Source: Synchiropus splendidus (lineage: Eukaryota > Chordata > Actinopteri > Syngnathiformes > Callionymidae). Taken from it: DNA of 64,000 bases. The stretch's first letter is position 1. Each line of letters begins with the position of its first letter. Made by a program: the position numbers and the translations under genes. Below the pieces are notes generated by a model. That model did no database searches. It worked only from the letters and a program-made list of their open reading frames with translations, and was not told where the DNA came from. The stretch is taken from assembly GCF_027744825.2 (NCBI RefSeq), contig NC_071334.1, positions 30,938,437 to 31,002,436 of the forward strand, given 5' to 3'. This document shows positions 37,624 through 64,000 of this stretch, piece by piece.

Positions 37624-37793
37624 TCCCATTGAACACTCTGAGGACGGACGGGCCAGTCTTGCTATTGTTGTCTTGGAATAGTTTTGATTTGCTTTAATAT
37701 AAACAGCTATTTGTGTCTTAACATAAATGTTATTTAGGTCTCGAACCATACTTATTCAATAAGTATGCATGAAGAAAGATGTTGTATAGTGGA

Positions 37794-37835
<42 letters not shown>

Positions 37836-38740
37836 AGACATGTGATATTATGTCAGTTACTTTTAGATGTGCTTTCCAGAATATGGTATTGTGTTGAGGG
37901 ATTAAATATCTTGTTATGACAACCCTAACATTATTACATTCCAGGTCCTCGATGGGATCCTTATGCAGTCCTTAAAAGTCGGTCAGGATTCAATTTATTT
38001 TTTTGAAAGCTAAATATTTTTCCTGTAATGTTTGGTTGTTCCCAACCTCCTGCCTCATGCTATTAGATTCATATCCTTAGGTGGTTTAAGATAGTTAATT
38101 TTCTTTTTTTTTTTTAAAACTCTCTCTCAGTGTTCTCCATCTTCATTACTTTGTCTGTAATCGGCAGTTGTATTGATATTTTCTGCTAATCCATTTCAAT
38201 GAAAAAACAAGAAACAAAGATTTCAAGTTAACGGAGGACAGTTTGAGCGGCTTCGTACATGAGAGGACAGACGGAAGACATGGATGGAGAATGCCAGCAA
38301 TGGAGAAACCAGCTAAAGGGAGATAAATGAGATAAATGAATGTGGTTGGATGCCATGAAGAGGATGGTGAGATTAAGGAATTTACTCAAATGGGTTAAGG
38401 TGGAGTGCTGTGTGTGACAACCTCTTATGCCACCAGAAGAAAAGAATAAATGATTGAAAATCATATTTCTCTTCATCGTAGCTCTACCTCTCAACCACCA
38501 AAATGACTTGATATTACATTTTCATTTCCCCATACGTTGAATTAAAAAAATCCCTGCTACTGTTTTTCTGTTTTCACGTGATGAGGAATTATTAAGAATA
38601 CCCGAAATATCTACTGACCACAGCTGATCAGCAACACTGAATGACCTGTGGAAAATCAGATGACTTGATAGAGAATGTGAGCAGAATGAACGCAACTACC
38701 TGTATATTGTATAGAGTCTGGCATGCTTTTATTATGAAGG
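37624..38740. other. plbd1 3'UTR/flank to the kctd17 promoter
   Basis: This stretch contains a perfect (ATT)n run at 37795-37834 and a possible plbd1 poly(A) signal, AATAAA, at 38445-38450, only about 430 bp from the kctd17 start codon. No coding sequence was recognised. Confidence 0.55.
37795..37834. repeat. (ATT)n microsatellite
   Basis: About 13 ATT triplets lie in the presumed 3'UTR of plbd1. Confidence 0.95.
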
Positions 38741-38881
38741 ACGTCACCGGATGTCCGGAAACCGACTGCACGCTCTCGGCGGGGCTCCAGTGCGGTCGGG
38801 GGCGGAGCTTGCCAGGACTGAAAAGCGAGGCGCAGACGGCTCGTCGTGTCCGTCTCCACTTGGACAAGCGGCTCTTTTAAA

Positions 38882-53604
<14,723 letters not shown>

Positions 53605-56600
53605 GGGAGGAGGGAGTGTTTCATTTTTCCAAAAAGAGGGTGAGAATCTGCTGGTAGCTAGTCCTGCTTGATATCGGTGTGTGTGTGTGTGCGAGTGCAT
53701 GTGTGTGATGTCAGGGTTCAAGGTGCTTCATGTCGCAGCAATGGCTGAATCTTTGAGCTCAGCTGTCTTTTTTTTTGATACTTTGATATAACTATGGATC
53801 TCAATTACTGTATCAGCAGTCCAACTGTGAGTTCTTTCACCATGATTTCATTTCCACTTCGTACATGACTGAAACTTTGACGACTCAAATTCACAGTTTC
53901 ACCCAGGGGTGGCCATAGCGTTGAGATAGTTAGTGAGTCTGGAGCGTAATAATAGGTTTTTTAAATGGAGATTGTCACACTAGGCCAAAAGGTCTCATCT
54001 ATTATGGAAAAGTGGTAAATTCACGGGACATTGCAATAAATTTATAAGGCTTAATTCAGGACATTTGTAAAGACAATAAAGTGTCATGGGTTTGGGTTAT
54101 TCACATACAGGGGTTGGACAAAATAATGGAAACAAGGTGTGTTTCATTACTTTGTGTGTCCACCACTTATAATGCTATACAGACCTTGTTTTCATTACTA
54201 GACATGATTGTAAACCTATGAAGCTTTATGAATGCATTGTTTTGGGTCATGAATGTACCAGCAATTGCAGGCACGTTACTGATTTTTGCTTGTTGAAGAA
54301 TGATAGCATCCGATTGTCATGGGAGTCCACTATATTTCAGCATTTCTCAACCTAATTCTAGCTGCATTGGTGCAGAGATCACGGTTGACCCTGTTAAGGT
54401 GGTATTAGCTGAGGAGTCTTCCTGCTGGGGAAGGTTATGGAAGGTCATTCAACATTTTTAATTTGGTGCGTTTTTTTTCCTGTCGTTGTTGGGTGAGGAT
54501 TTGGTAGTCGCATGATGGCAGAAGTAAAGCTGTTTTCACTTTTTTATGTTACATCTTATGTAGTCAAGTTGAATGCGGTGAGAGGTGTTGCTGAACTCAC
54601 TCTGTTCAATGAATGGGAAGCTTCATTGCACACTAGACTCCTGTGGATAAGGATATACAGGAGGCTAAATAATCACTGTGTCAGCACAATACGGGCTTTA
54701 GCTTGAAGTCATATACTATTAAAATGCATTAGAATAAGCTGAAAAAAAAGAAAAAATCCCTAATAGTCAGGCGCCTTGTTGCCGTCGTTCACAGCCTACG
54801 GAGGACACTGTGTTCAACCCAGATTCCATCAGGACTCCGACTCGGGAGTAGTGATTTTTAGTTGCAGCAGGTGAAATGAAGTTCTGGCATTTCCTCAAGA
54901 CAGCGACCTGGCAATAGATGCTTCTCAGTTTCCACTGCCTCTGTGGCATGGCCCAGTCACTGGACGCTGTGTGTCCCAGTGACAGCCTGCGGTGCAGCGG
55001 AGATATCGATCGTCTTCGTGCGAGCTCTGATTACCAAATGCTGCGACATGGAATCTCCTTGACCTTTTAGTGCCGCACAATGTCCTTCTGGTCTGTGTGA
55101 ATACTGGCGACACAGCCAAGAGTGGCACACGCTCTTTCTAGACAGTTTTTGTCCATGTCACACACGCCACTGCTCATGCCATCACCATTTCATCCTCACC
55201 ATCATCCCGCTCTGTTGAAATCTGAAGTCACTCACCAGTTGTTCTCCTCGCAGCTGTTCCAAATCCATGGGTCCAGGATGTAGAAGACTTAATCTTTCCA
55301 AACTTACCACAACATTGTTTACGTGTTGCACCAGATGGACGTCGGGAACGAGAAGAGGCTGCAGCAATATAAAACTCAAGCGTCATTTATCTTAGTTGAA
55401 ACCATCATGTGTGCTGTTTCATTGCCAAAGGCAGCTTAGTAATAACAACCAAAGAAGCTGAATGTTGCTGAGTCACTCTCATCTGGCTGACTTTGATGTT
55501 GTGCTGTGTCTCTAAATCTTACTTTTGTAGGACAAATGCATTAATGCAGGTCAACGTTTGCACTTTCGACGCCATTTGCTCAATGTAAAGCGAAACGTGT
55601 CGGTGCTGCATCATTTGCGAGACACACAAATTCAAAGTTTGTGAAAATATACAACCAGATGGCGTCAGTGGAAGCTCAGATAAAAAAAAAGTCAGTGCAG
55701 GCTTCAAAATCAGGATCCATCAGCTCACGGAAATATTTGATCAACACTAGAACAACAACGGCGGCTGTCAAATTTTCTCAAGGTTTTCGGAAAATTAATC
55801 ACAAAAACAAGAATATAAGTTCTGTTCATTCCGGGAAGCCGTTGTCCACTTATGACGCTAGATGTAGCTTAAACAATATACATACTGTGCTTCAGTTTTT
55901 GAATGCACAAGTGTAAATTTCATGTATCTTCGGCCTTCATGTGAAGTTGGCCTTGCCCTGAATAGATCAGCAGCTACATTTAACTGGATTTTTCAGAGAG
56001 CCAATTGTTTCTGGGGTGTTGGTGTACACCTGTAAATGATCCAAACACACTACACTGCTGCTGCTGCAAAAAAGAGAGTCAGTACCTCACCTGACTGCAT
56101 TTGATTTGAAGTCAAGAACTTATCTCAAGGTAAAAAAACAGACCCCTAAAGATGCTGGGAAATAGTTTTAAAAGTAGCATAATTGTGTTAGACAATCCTC
56201 TTCAATTTTACAGGAAGTTGGACATTGGAAGTTTTGAGTGAGTGAGCTAAAATATTTCCCATCATAGTAGTTAATCTGCTTAAAAATGTGGATGCAAACG
56301 ACTGACGCAGAAAAACGCCACATCATCTTATTTTCAGGAACTGTCCTTTGCATCATTCAGTGCCTTTTTCAAACGGTACGACTCCTGCAACAACAGTGTG
56401 CATTGAGATCAAGTTCAGCATGTAGACCATTCTCTTCCTCTTCTTTGACGATTTGTTTCCCAAGTGGAGGTGCAGGGGCATGTTCGGATCAAGTGTCTGG
56501 TGAATGCCTTCCTTTTTTGTTTTTGTACATTTTGCTGTAATTTATTCTGGAGCTTTCTCTTTGGATGCTGGTTTTCTTTTATACCGGTGTGATTTATGTT

Positions 56601-58428
56601 GATAAGTTTTAATTTTTTACACAAACTTATATAATCGCTGTCGGTTGTCCATATCACAAAATGTTCTGGGAAAATACAAATCCACCTGCATGTTCAGCGT
56701 TGTTTCCTCATAGGCGTGTTCCAGTCGAGGACTTCATTTTCTTCATCCGGTTGATCCTGTCAGATCACTGACATTTCCTGAGGAATTACGTTTTTGTCTG
56801 TGATTATTTATGCTAATGACTTATATCTGTGATGCTCCAGTACGTCAAAAAAAAAATCCGTAAAACTTCTTCTTTTTTAATAAAATAATGGGAGCTTCGA
56901 CTGTCCTAAAAGCCTCAATATATTCAAAACTTTTTAACTCAAATAACTGCCATTGCACGTCACATGACTTCACAAACCGACAGCAACACTTGTGTTCGCA
57001 TTCCTTAAAGAACATTATGAGAGCCACACCTTCTGGTGGACATATTCTGTAGCTTTTGTGACAAGCACAAAAACACCGTCTCCAGATTGATATAAAAGAA
57101 GCGGAACTGCCAGTAACACTCAAATCAAGTCACTCTAATCGGATAATGTAACATAGCTGTTTTTGGAATTTGTTTTGGTTCAACTGAGCTGTTAATAATG
57201 TTTTCATTTATCTGCCTGTTTTTTTTATCCTTGTAAAGGAAGTCACATTTGTCAACAAATAAAAAAACTTTCCTTTGTATCATGTGTTTTGCTTCCACTG
57301 CTTGCTACATTAAATTATTTCTGGCTGTAACACATTTTATTCTAAGTGCTCCCTCAAACTGGGAACACGGAATGTGCTAGAGGCCACTTTGGTTTGGACT
57401 GAACTTCTGTCCCCTCAGTACAATCTTGGAAAATGATATCATACATAGACAGTTTGACAGAATGACAGTTTAGAAGCACAGAGATGAAGTGTGGCTTCCT
57501 TTCACGGCACTTGAGCTAGTTACAGTGGACACTCCATGTCTTCCACTATGTGTTAATGACTGGGCTACTGAACATTATTTGGAAGATGTGATGGTTTATT
57601 TATTTCTTGGTTCAGTTTTGAACACTGTTATTGACTTTGATGCCAACAATGTTGAGAACTGACATCTTGAAAGTGCCAAGAATTTAGTTTTGTTTGTTTT
57701 TCTTGTATGTCATTTGTATTTGCTTGTGTCTGTGTTATGCAGCCACAACTTTTGAAACTCAAACACGCACAATTTTTATGGCAATATTTGAGCTTCTTTG
57801 GTCTGATCTAGGAAATGGTAATCATTAGCGGCGCATTACATAATCTGCATGTAGGGATTTACCTCCTGGTTTGTGAACTGAGCGCTCATAATATTGAGCT
57901 AAAGGATTAGTGAGAATTTTTTTTCTGGAAAAAAAAACCAATGATCATATTGTGCATTGAAGGACAGGATTGTGAATTGTTTCTTGTTATATGTGGTCAA
58001 TGGTCGCTGCAGTGTAATTGACAGAGTTAAAACGATCCATCCCTTTGAAGCAAACGTCAGCTTTGCTGGCGTGTGGTATTTGAAGATTTTCACCTCAAGT
58101 TTGAGGAGCTTGTCCAATGTGAAAACAACTGGAGTTTGCTGATTCAGCAGGATATTTGAATCAAGTTATGTCAGGGATACACAGCTCAGTGAGGCCCTGT
58201 GGTGGCCTCCAAAACCAACTGGTACATGACAGGACTTAGTCAATTATAGGTCAATCTGCATGACAATGATTTGCAAAAAAATAAAATATGGCAAAACTTT
58301 CATCGGGATCAAGTACATTTGGGTGACAGAATATTCATCCAACTGGCAGGGGTTCATTTAAAATCTCTGGAATCGAACAGCAACAACCTTCAACATATAA
58401 TCAAGGATATGGTGCCTGAAGACAAATA
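53605..58428. other. kctd17 3'UTR and intergenic region
   Basis: No coding exon was recognised in 4.8 kb. Several AATAAA signals occur on the plus strand, including 54075-54080 and 57258-57263, so the kctd17 3'UTR may be short or several kb long. A 'tacaggggttggacaaaata' sequence at about 54.11 kb resembles one end of a fish mariner-type element. Confidence 0.5.
54108..54200 (+). repeat. Possible mariner-type element end
   Basis: A TA dinucleotide followed by 'caggggttggacaaaataat' and 'ggaaacaaggtgtgtttcat' resembles the terminus of a common fish DNA transposon. The matching inverted end was not found downstream, so only a fragment is proposed. Confidence 0.35.
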
Positions 58429-59160
58429 CAGTGGTGCCTCGGTTTTCGAACGTCCCGGAATTTAAACAAATCGGAGTTTGAACAAAAATTTCGAGATTTT
58501 TTTGCTTCGGATTTCGAACGAAAATCCAGAACTCGAACGCCCCTGAAAAAAGCCGGGAAAAAACAACGTGCGCGCACCGATCAGCTGACCCACGATACGC
58601 TTTGTTATTGTGTATAACGCAGCCTCTGTATGCAGACGTGTCCCGTTAGCTACACTGACTGTTTTTTCTTCATATTGAGGTGTAAGACCTGCCCTGTCTC
58701 CACACTGGACCGTGGTAGAGTGTCACAGGGCAGGTGCTCGCTCTCCACACCTCCAAGGCTGGAGCGCTCACTCCAGGGTTTGATGTCCTGTTGTGGGCTG
58801 GAGCTGGGACAGGGATGAGGCGAGTCTGGGACAGAGCGTTACTTGGTTTATGACTTTGTCACAGCCAAGCTGCACAGAAGCGCACATTCAGAGCTGGACA
58901 CGCACCGGGCACCTCTTCACTTCTGGAGAGACGTCACTCACTCTGCAACCCCTCCCACATGCAGCGGCCACACACATAGAGGAACAGCCACCTGCAGCAG
59001 ACACTCTACATTCACTCCTACAAAAGCCTATTTTAAGGCTTGGAACGCATTATTTCTTTTTCCATCCATTCTAATGGGAAAAATCGATTCAGATTTCGAA
59101 CAACTCACTTCTTGAACGGCCATCTGGAACGGATTGTGGTCGAGAACCGAGGTACCGCTG
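58429..59160. mobile_element. Non-autonomous Tc1/mariner-like (Tigger/pogo-type) element, 732 bp
   Basis: The left end 'cagtggtgcctcggttttcg' and the inverse of the right end, 'cagcggtacctcggttctcg', match at 17 of 20 positions. TA dinucleotides flank both ends (58427-58428 and 59161-59162), which fits a TA target-site duplication. Subterminal 'ttcgaac' motifs recur. No transposase frame survives; the 90-aa frames inside show no domain. It lies between kctd17 and gucy2c, 570 bp past the end of the gucy2c coding sequence. Confidence 0.82.
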
Positions 59161-59162
59161 TA

Positions 59163-59730
59163 TGTTAATAATTGGAGTAACATGACAGCATGTGTGACAT
59201 ACCTGGATTTATTCAAAGTACTATGTGAAAAGCCACATGAGCCTCCATCACTCGAAGTGTAGTGGTGCATTCAAGTTCATTTTTTTTTCTTTATAGAAAA
59301 ATTGACACAAGATATATTGAAACATTTTTATACATGTTCGCAATAGCGGACAGCCTCAGATTCTAATGTTTAGGTGGATTGTCAAAGTTTGTTTTTACTA
59401 AACACAATACACTTCCTGTTCCACGGTGCAGTAAGTAAGACACAGTAGACGCAGAGCAATCTCACGCCGATACACTACATCTAACTTAAGCCTGAAGGCT
59501 TACAACAGTGATTTTACCAGGACAGATGAAGCAAACCTTTAGGTTAAAAAAATAAATCTGCAAGTTTTTTTTTTCTCAGATGTATTTTTGCATGAGCCTG
59601 TGTTGGTGCAGCGACTGATCTTCATATCTTGGACACTGCACGGCACCTAGTTGAGGTTGTTCTCTTTCAGCTGGTAAGAGTTCAAGTCCAATTCTGAGAT
59701 CCAGTGAGTGAGGTCCAGAGTGGATCTGCA
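59163..59730. other. gucy2c: gucy2c 3'UTR
   Basis: The region downstream of the gucy2c stop on the minus strand contains a minus-strand AATAAA at 59208-59213, just outside the neighbouring transposon. This would give a 3'UTR of about 0.5 kb. Confidence 0.5.
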
Positions 59731-62700
59731 CTACAGGAACGTACTGAGTGTGTTGTCCACACTAGCCAGATGCAGATACTCCGGTGGGTCAGTTTCAGAC
59801 TGGACCTTGTGATGGTGGTGGTCGACGTCACTCTGACTGGAAAGCGTCTTCTTCCTCCGTACAGAACCGCTTGAGCGACGCTTAAGGCAGGCTATTATCA
59901 TGTGGGCCAGGTCCTGCTGTAGCCGCTGGAAGTTCTCTCTGAAGATGCGGATCCAAAAATTCATTTTAAAATATACCTAACTTTGAAAGTCACATGGCAA
60001 AAGCAGCTTCTGACAGTTGGTTGGAGTGAAGAGTTAGAGGTGTGCGAACTCACGTTGTGGGTGGGGTCGGTAGGTCATAGTCTTTCCCTGTCTCCCCAGT
60101 CAACCAGTAGGTGATTTCGGTCCCTTTACCCTGCAGACATGCTGGTCACATCTCTGCATCTTTTGAACTTAACAAACCACCTTCACCTTCAGATAAGTTT
60201 CTCCTCGGAGTTCGTACTCAAACTTGCAGTCGGTCCTCTGCAGGATGTCAATGGTGGGCTGACTGACGTGAATCCTCAGCGCTGCAGCGTCAAAGTAAAG
60301 TTGTTTCATTCTCCAGTCGACACGTTTCTAAATGAGTTTACTCACGATGGCCCGAAGACTCCATCCGTGACGCTGTGTTGACTGTGTCGCCGAATAAACA
60401 GTACCGGGGCATTTTTACGCCGACAACACCAGCAGCGCACAAACCTGCACGTGACAACAGACACACTCTTTTCTTTATTTCCGTCTTATCTTCCTCTTAT
60501 GCGTTTCATCTTTATCCACTTCAACTTCAAACTCCTTTCATTTTTGTGCCCCTCCCTTACTCCTCTTGCTTCTGCCAATGGCAGTACATCACGCTAGAGC
60601 TAATACTGTTCCTACTCTACTCCCTTATCCACTCTCTCTTCATATATGATAAGTCTTTATGCTATGTTTGTTGCTCGCTACACTTCATCCAACTCACAGT
60701 CTTTGCTCACCTGAGTGCACTCCGATGCGTATCCACACGGGAATCCCGGGCAGATGACGAAGCTGGAAGCTTCCCATGAAAGACAAGATGTCCAAGGCCA
60801 TACGGCAGATGTCCACCGCATGTCTGTTTCCATTCCGCTTGGGGAGCCCAGATGCCACCATGTAGGCATCACCAATGGTCTCCACCTGTGTAAGGAAAAC
60901 AAGCATGAAGCTTGTTTGAATATACTTTTTCACCTTTCACATCTGGACCTTATAAACATCATGGTGGTCCAGAAAGCTGTCGAAGCCCTTGTAGATGTCG
61001 TTGAGCATGTCCACCACCTCCATGGGTGTGCTGTACTGGCACAGAGTGGTGAAGCCCACGATGTCGCTGAAGTAAATGGTCACCTCATCGTACAACTCTG
61101 GCTCCACTGCACCGGTCTCCTTCAGGCTCTTTACCACCGGGCTGGACACAGGAGGCATGAATCAACACCAAACACCTTCACCCACACCGCACGTCTGCTT
61201 CAGGTATAAAGAGCTGTAGATATTCGAGAAGTGTGGCACAAGTTCATGTTGAGGTGACAGCTCTGGGGTGAGTGGTTGAACAAGCAGCTCACTGTTCTCA
61301 GCTCAAGGGCCCTGTGAGCCTTGCAAACAAGGAAGTCTACTTCAACGTGCCGGATATTGTGCTTAAATATAAAGTTTCCCTCTGATCACGCTGGGCCATT
61401 TCATTTTACCAACCCGTGTCACCTTAATGAAATTTCAAATCATTAAGAAAAATGAAAAATGAAAGTAGAATATTTAGGTTTTTAATCTTTCATTTGGATT
61501 ATCCTCAAAAGGTGGTATTGTTTTTCTTATAAAATAATTCCAATAATTTATTCATTTTTTTTTCAAACATAATTGCATTTTTCTTTTTTTTCTCTTTCTC
61601 GTGGAATTTTCACCTTTTAAAAAACATTTTTACTTGTAAAACATGATTTAAAAAATATATATATATTATTACTTAAGACGTCTTGTGTTACTCGTGTATT
61701 CTGTTTGCACATTGTTCTTCTATTGTTGATCAAATATCAGTTTGGACCATATTTGACTTATATCATAATTTCTTTATGACTAATGCGCTGAGCTCCCTGG
61801 TAAACTTTTGGTTACACTTCATATGGAGGTCACATCTGTACATCTTACATTGACAAGCCCACATAAGGGTTTCAGATGGATGTTCACGATCATAAATGAC
61901 AACAAGCTTTCTCTAGTATTATAAAGTGAGAGAATAGTCTTAGCATTATACTGTGTGGTTAGAGTTGGAGGTTCTTGAGTGTAGCTCTGTTATTGTCTGG
62001 TGGAGGCAGCAAAAGAAAAAGTCTAGAAAACAAACCCTGGCAGAAGCATGAAGTTCAGACAGTCGGCTCTGTCCCTCTCAGCTTTGTACAGAGCTGTTCT
62101 CTCTTCCACCAGGTGCTCCAGGTTCCGGGAATACATCTGCAGCCGCCGGATCATGTTGTCCATGTAGCTCTCGTTGTCCTGGTTATGAATTTTACTGAAT
62201 GGAACAAGTTTATGCATTAATAGTTGCTTTAAACCTTTTTTGACTAACCAACCTGATAATCTTCCCCAAAAGGTTTTCAACTTTTTTAAACTCCGGCCGC
62301 CTTTCAGGATCCTCCTCCCAGCAATTCTTGATCAACATGTACACCTATTAAAAGAGAAAAAAAAAATGAAGAAAGGGGTGTAATGGCTAAGGACACAAAA
62401 CCACATGGTGAAATAAGCATAGAGGACATTTACAGCCTAAACTGAATAGTTATCTGTTAGCTTCAGCAGCTCAGGGTCAACGACCAGACATCAATAAGTG
62501 AACAGCAACTCCTGAGACTAAAACAGCGACTTTATGAGAACAACAGTGTTCATCTAGTTGTTATGGAAATAAAAGAATGCAGTTTTGAGAAAAAGTCAGT
62601 CTATTGACAGTTTAATGTCTGAAAAAAGATATTTTTGAGGACGTATAGTGCGCACTCACCTCATATTCTTTATCTGAAGCCGTTTCAAAATTAAGATCTG

Positions 62701-64000
62701 GTCTGAAGTAGGAATTGATGACCCTGGACAGCTTCTCTGTTGATCCACATTTGCAGGACAAATGTAAAAAAAAATCAGTCTTATAACAAGAGGCAAAGTA
62801 GGTATATTTTAAATATTTCTTGAACTAACATTTTAAAGAGTGGTCTTATTTATGTTCAACTTTTTTTTTTTATATAAAATTATTTTGTGTTATTTTATTT
62901 TAGCAAAGATCTCAGCAGGTCAGGAACAGTTCTGGTTAAGTTAAAAAGGAAAATAATCACCAAACTCCTGACTTTGAAAAACGGTTTGTTTATGGCCCAC
63001 CTGCTCGGTCAGAGCAACACTCGCTGTAGAAAGTAGATTTTCTCAGGACGATCTCATGGGCAATGACAGCAAAACTGTAGACGTCTCCTTTCTGTGAAGT
63101 CCCCTGTGCGCGCAGGTGCTCTGGAGCCGTCCACAGGTCTACAGAGAGAACGGGTGGACGAGAATTTAGAATGAAATGAAATGAGAAGCAAACATGAAGG
63201 TGTACCTCGTCCAGGGCTGAGAAAGCTGTTGCAGCCAAAGTCGGTGATCTTCACAACCATGCGATTGTCCACCACACAGTTGGTGGACTTGAGACGCCCG
63301 TGGACTTGGATGTTAGTGGCATGGAGGTAAGACATCCCCTGGAGAGGTTTGACAGGAGGTTGACGTGTGATTTGTTGTTATTAACTAAAAGAGTACAGGT
63401 TATGTTGTATTCATGATCACGTATCAAAGGCTGCTTTCATCCACAAAGTTGATGAAGAAAAGAGACTCACCTTGACAATGTCGTACATGACGGATATCTT
63501 AAACTCCCAGTCCATGAACGTCTCGTCGGGATATGAAATCCTGTCGTTCAGCACATACTTGAGAAAGAGAGATGTGTCATTTAAAACGTGCCTTTTATGC
63601 AGCAAAATCACTTGGTCTCATTCGCACAGGAAGAGTAAAACCAAGCAGTAATCGAACCTAAACCCAGACAAGTGTGTAATGAAGAGATGCATGACAGACA
63701 GGCCAAATGAAGCGACTTGGCCCTGGGCTGTGTTGGGCCCCTGATGCCTGCGACGGCAATGGATTACATGAAGCTTTTTCAAATCAACTCACCCTCAGAG
63801 ACCCTCGCTCTCCGTACTCAAACACCCCAAAGACTCTGTGATCAAACTTGACTGTGCCATAGAACTTGGTCAGATTGTAGTAGTCTATCTGGAGAATCTG
63901 AAAAACAACGATGGCGGTGAAAAGTGTGGACAAGCAGCGAGACACAGTTTCTTCTCTTGTCTCACTGCGTTCAGCTCAATTGTCTGTGTGTCAGTGAAGT
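59731..64000 (-). CDS. gucy2c: Guanylate cyclase 2C (guanylin receptor), 3' half; continues beyond the window
   Basis: Fourteen exons (minus): partial 63966-64000, then 63793-63897, 63471-63557, 63206-63338, 63001-63138, 62660-62736, 62253-62344, 62036-62194, 60949-61141, 60711-60885, 60346-60444, 60187-60281, 60054-60130 and 59731-59938. They are continuous in frame and give about 556 C-terminal residues of a protein usually near 1070. The kinase-homology domain ('[20 protein letters not shown]', '[13 protein letters not shown]', '[11 protein letters not shown]') lacks the HRD aspartate, as expected for a pseudokinase. A dimerisation helix ('[20 protein letters not shown]') links to the cyclase domain: '[10 protein letters not shown]' (metal Asp), '[19 protein letters not shown]' (guanine-selecting Glu), '[17 protein letters not shown]'. 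The receptor makes cGMP in gut epithelium when guanylin peptides bind. The tail ends in '[16 protein letters not shown]'. The extracellular and transmembrane exons lie to the right of the window. Confidence 0.95.

Noticed and set aside
58793..59115. 90-aa overlapping frames in the TA-flanked element as transposase
   Set aside because: No DDE-type or helix-turn-helix signature could be seen and the frames are short; the element looks non-autonomous.

Overview
The window is vertebrate nuclear DNA, almost certainly from a ray-finned (teleost) fish. The genes have short exons with GT-AG introns of about 70 bp to 9.6 kb, and there is one tRNA gene. The intergenic DNA carries TA and CA microsatellites and fish-type transposon remnants. 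Seven protein-coding genes lie in 64 kb. I rebuilt each one exon by exon from splice sites and reading-frame continuity. I could not run similarity searches; names come from recognising the protein families.

Layout, left to right: cdc42ep1 (+, 4649-9561), then sh3bp1 (-, 10799-23302, 18 coding exons), tail to tail with probably overlapping 3' ends. Next come pdap1 (-, 24853-27600, 6 exons) and cby1 (-, 28757-29887, 4 exons). A tRNA-Arg(CCT) gene (31605-31677) sits 134 bp in front of plbd1 (+, 31812-37623, 11 exons). kctd17 follows (+, 38882-53604, 6 exons, first intron 9.6 kb). The right edge holds the 3' half of gucy2c (-, 59731 to beyond 64000, 14 exons seen).

Cdc42EP1 is a Cdc42 effector and SH3BP1 a BAR-RhoGAP that switches off Rac/Cdc42, so two parts of the same pathway are tail-to-tail neighbours. 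Chibby1 acts at ciliary basal bodies. KCTD17 is a Cul3 adaptor with a described role in ciliogenesis. PLBD1 is a lysosomal or secreted Ntn-type hydrolase. GUCY2C is the intestinal guanylin receptor. From memory of human maps, cdc42ep1, sh3bp1, cby1 and kctd17 correspond to 22q12-q13, plbd1 and gucy2c to adjacent genes on 12p, and pdap1 to 7q22. This window interleaves those three sets.

Non-genic DNA holds a degraded LINE 3' end (21.46-22.06 kb), two non-autonomous DNA transposons with terminal inverted repeats and target-site evidence (25.17-26.02 kb and 58.43-59.16 kb), a dispersed repeat present in two opposite copies (20.3 and 50.3 kb), hAT-like end fragments, a possible DIRS-type zinc-finger remnant (46.1 kb) and long microsatellites. 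I found no CRISPR array, operon or other prokaryotic feature, and no convincing wholly new system. The most useful observations are lineage-specific protein ends, gene order and promoter arrangement.
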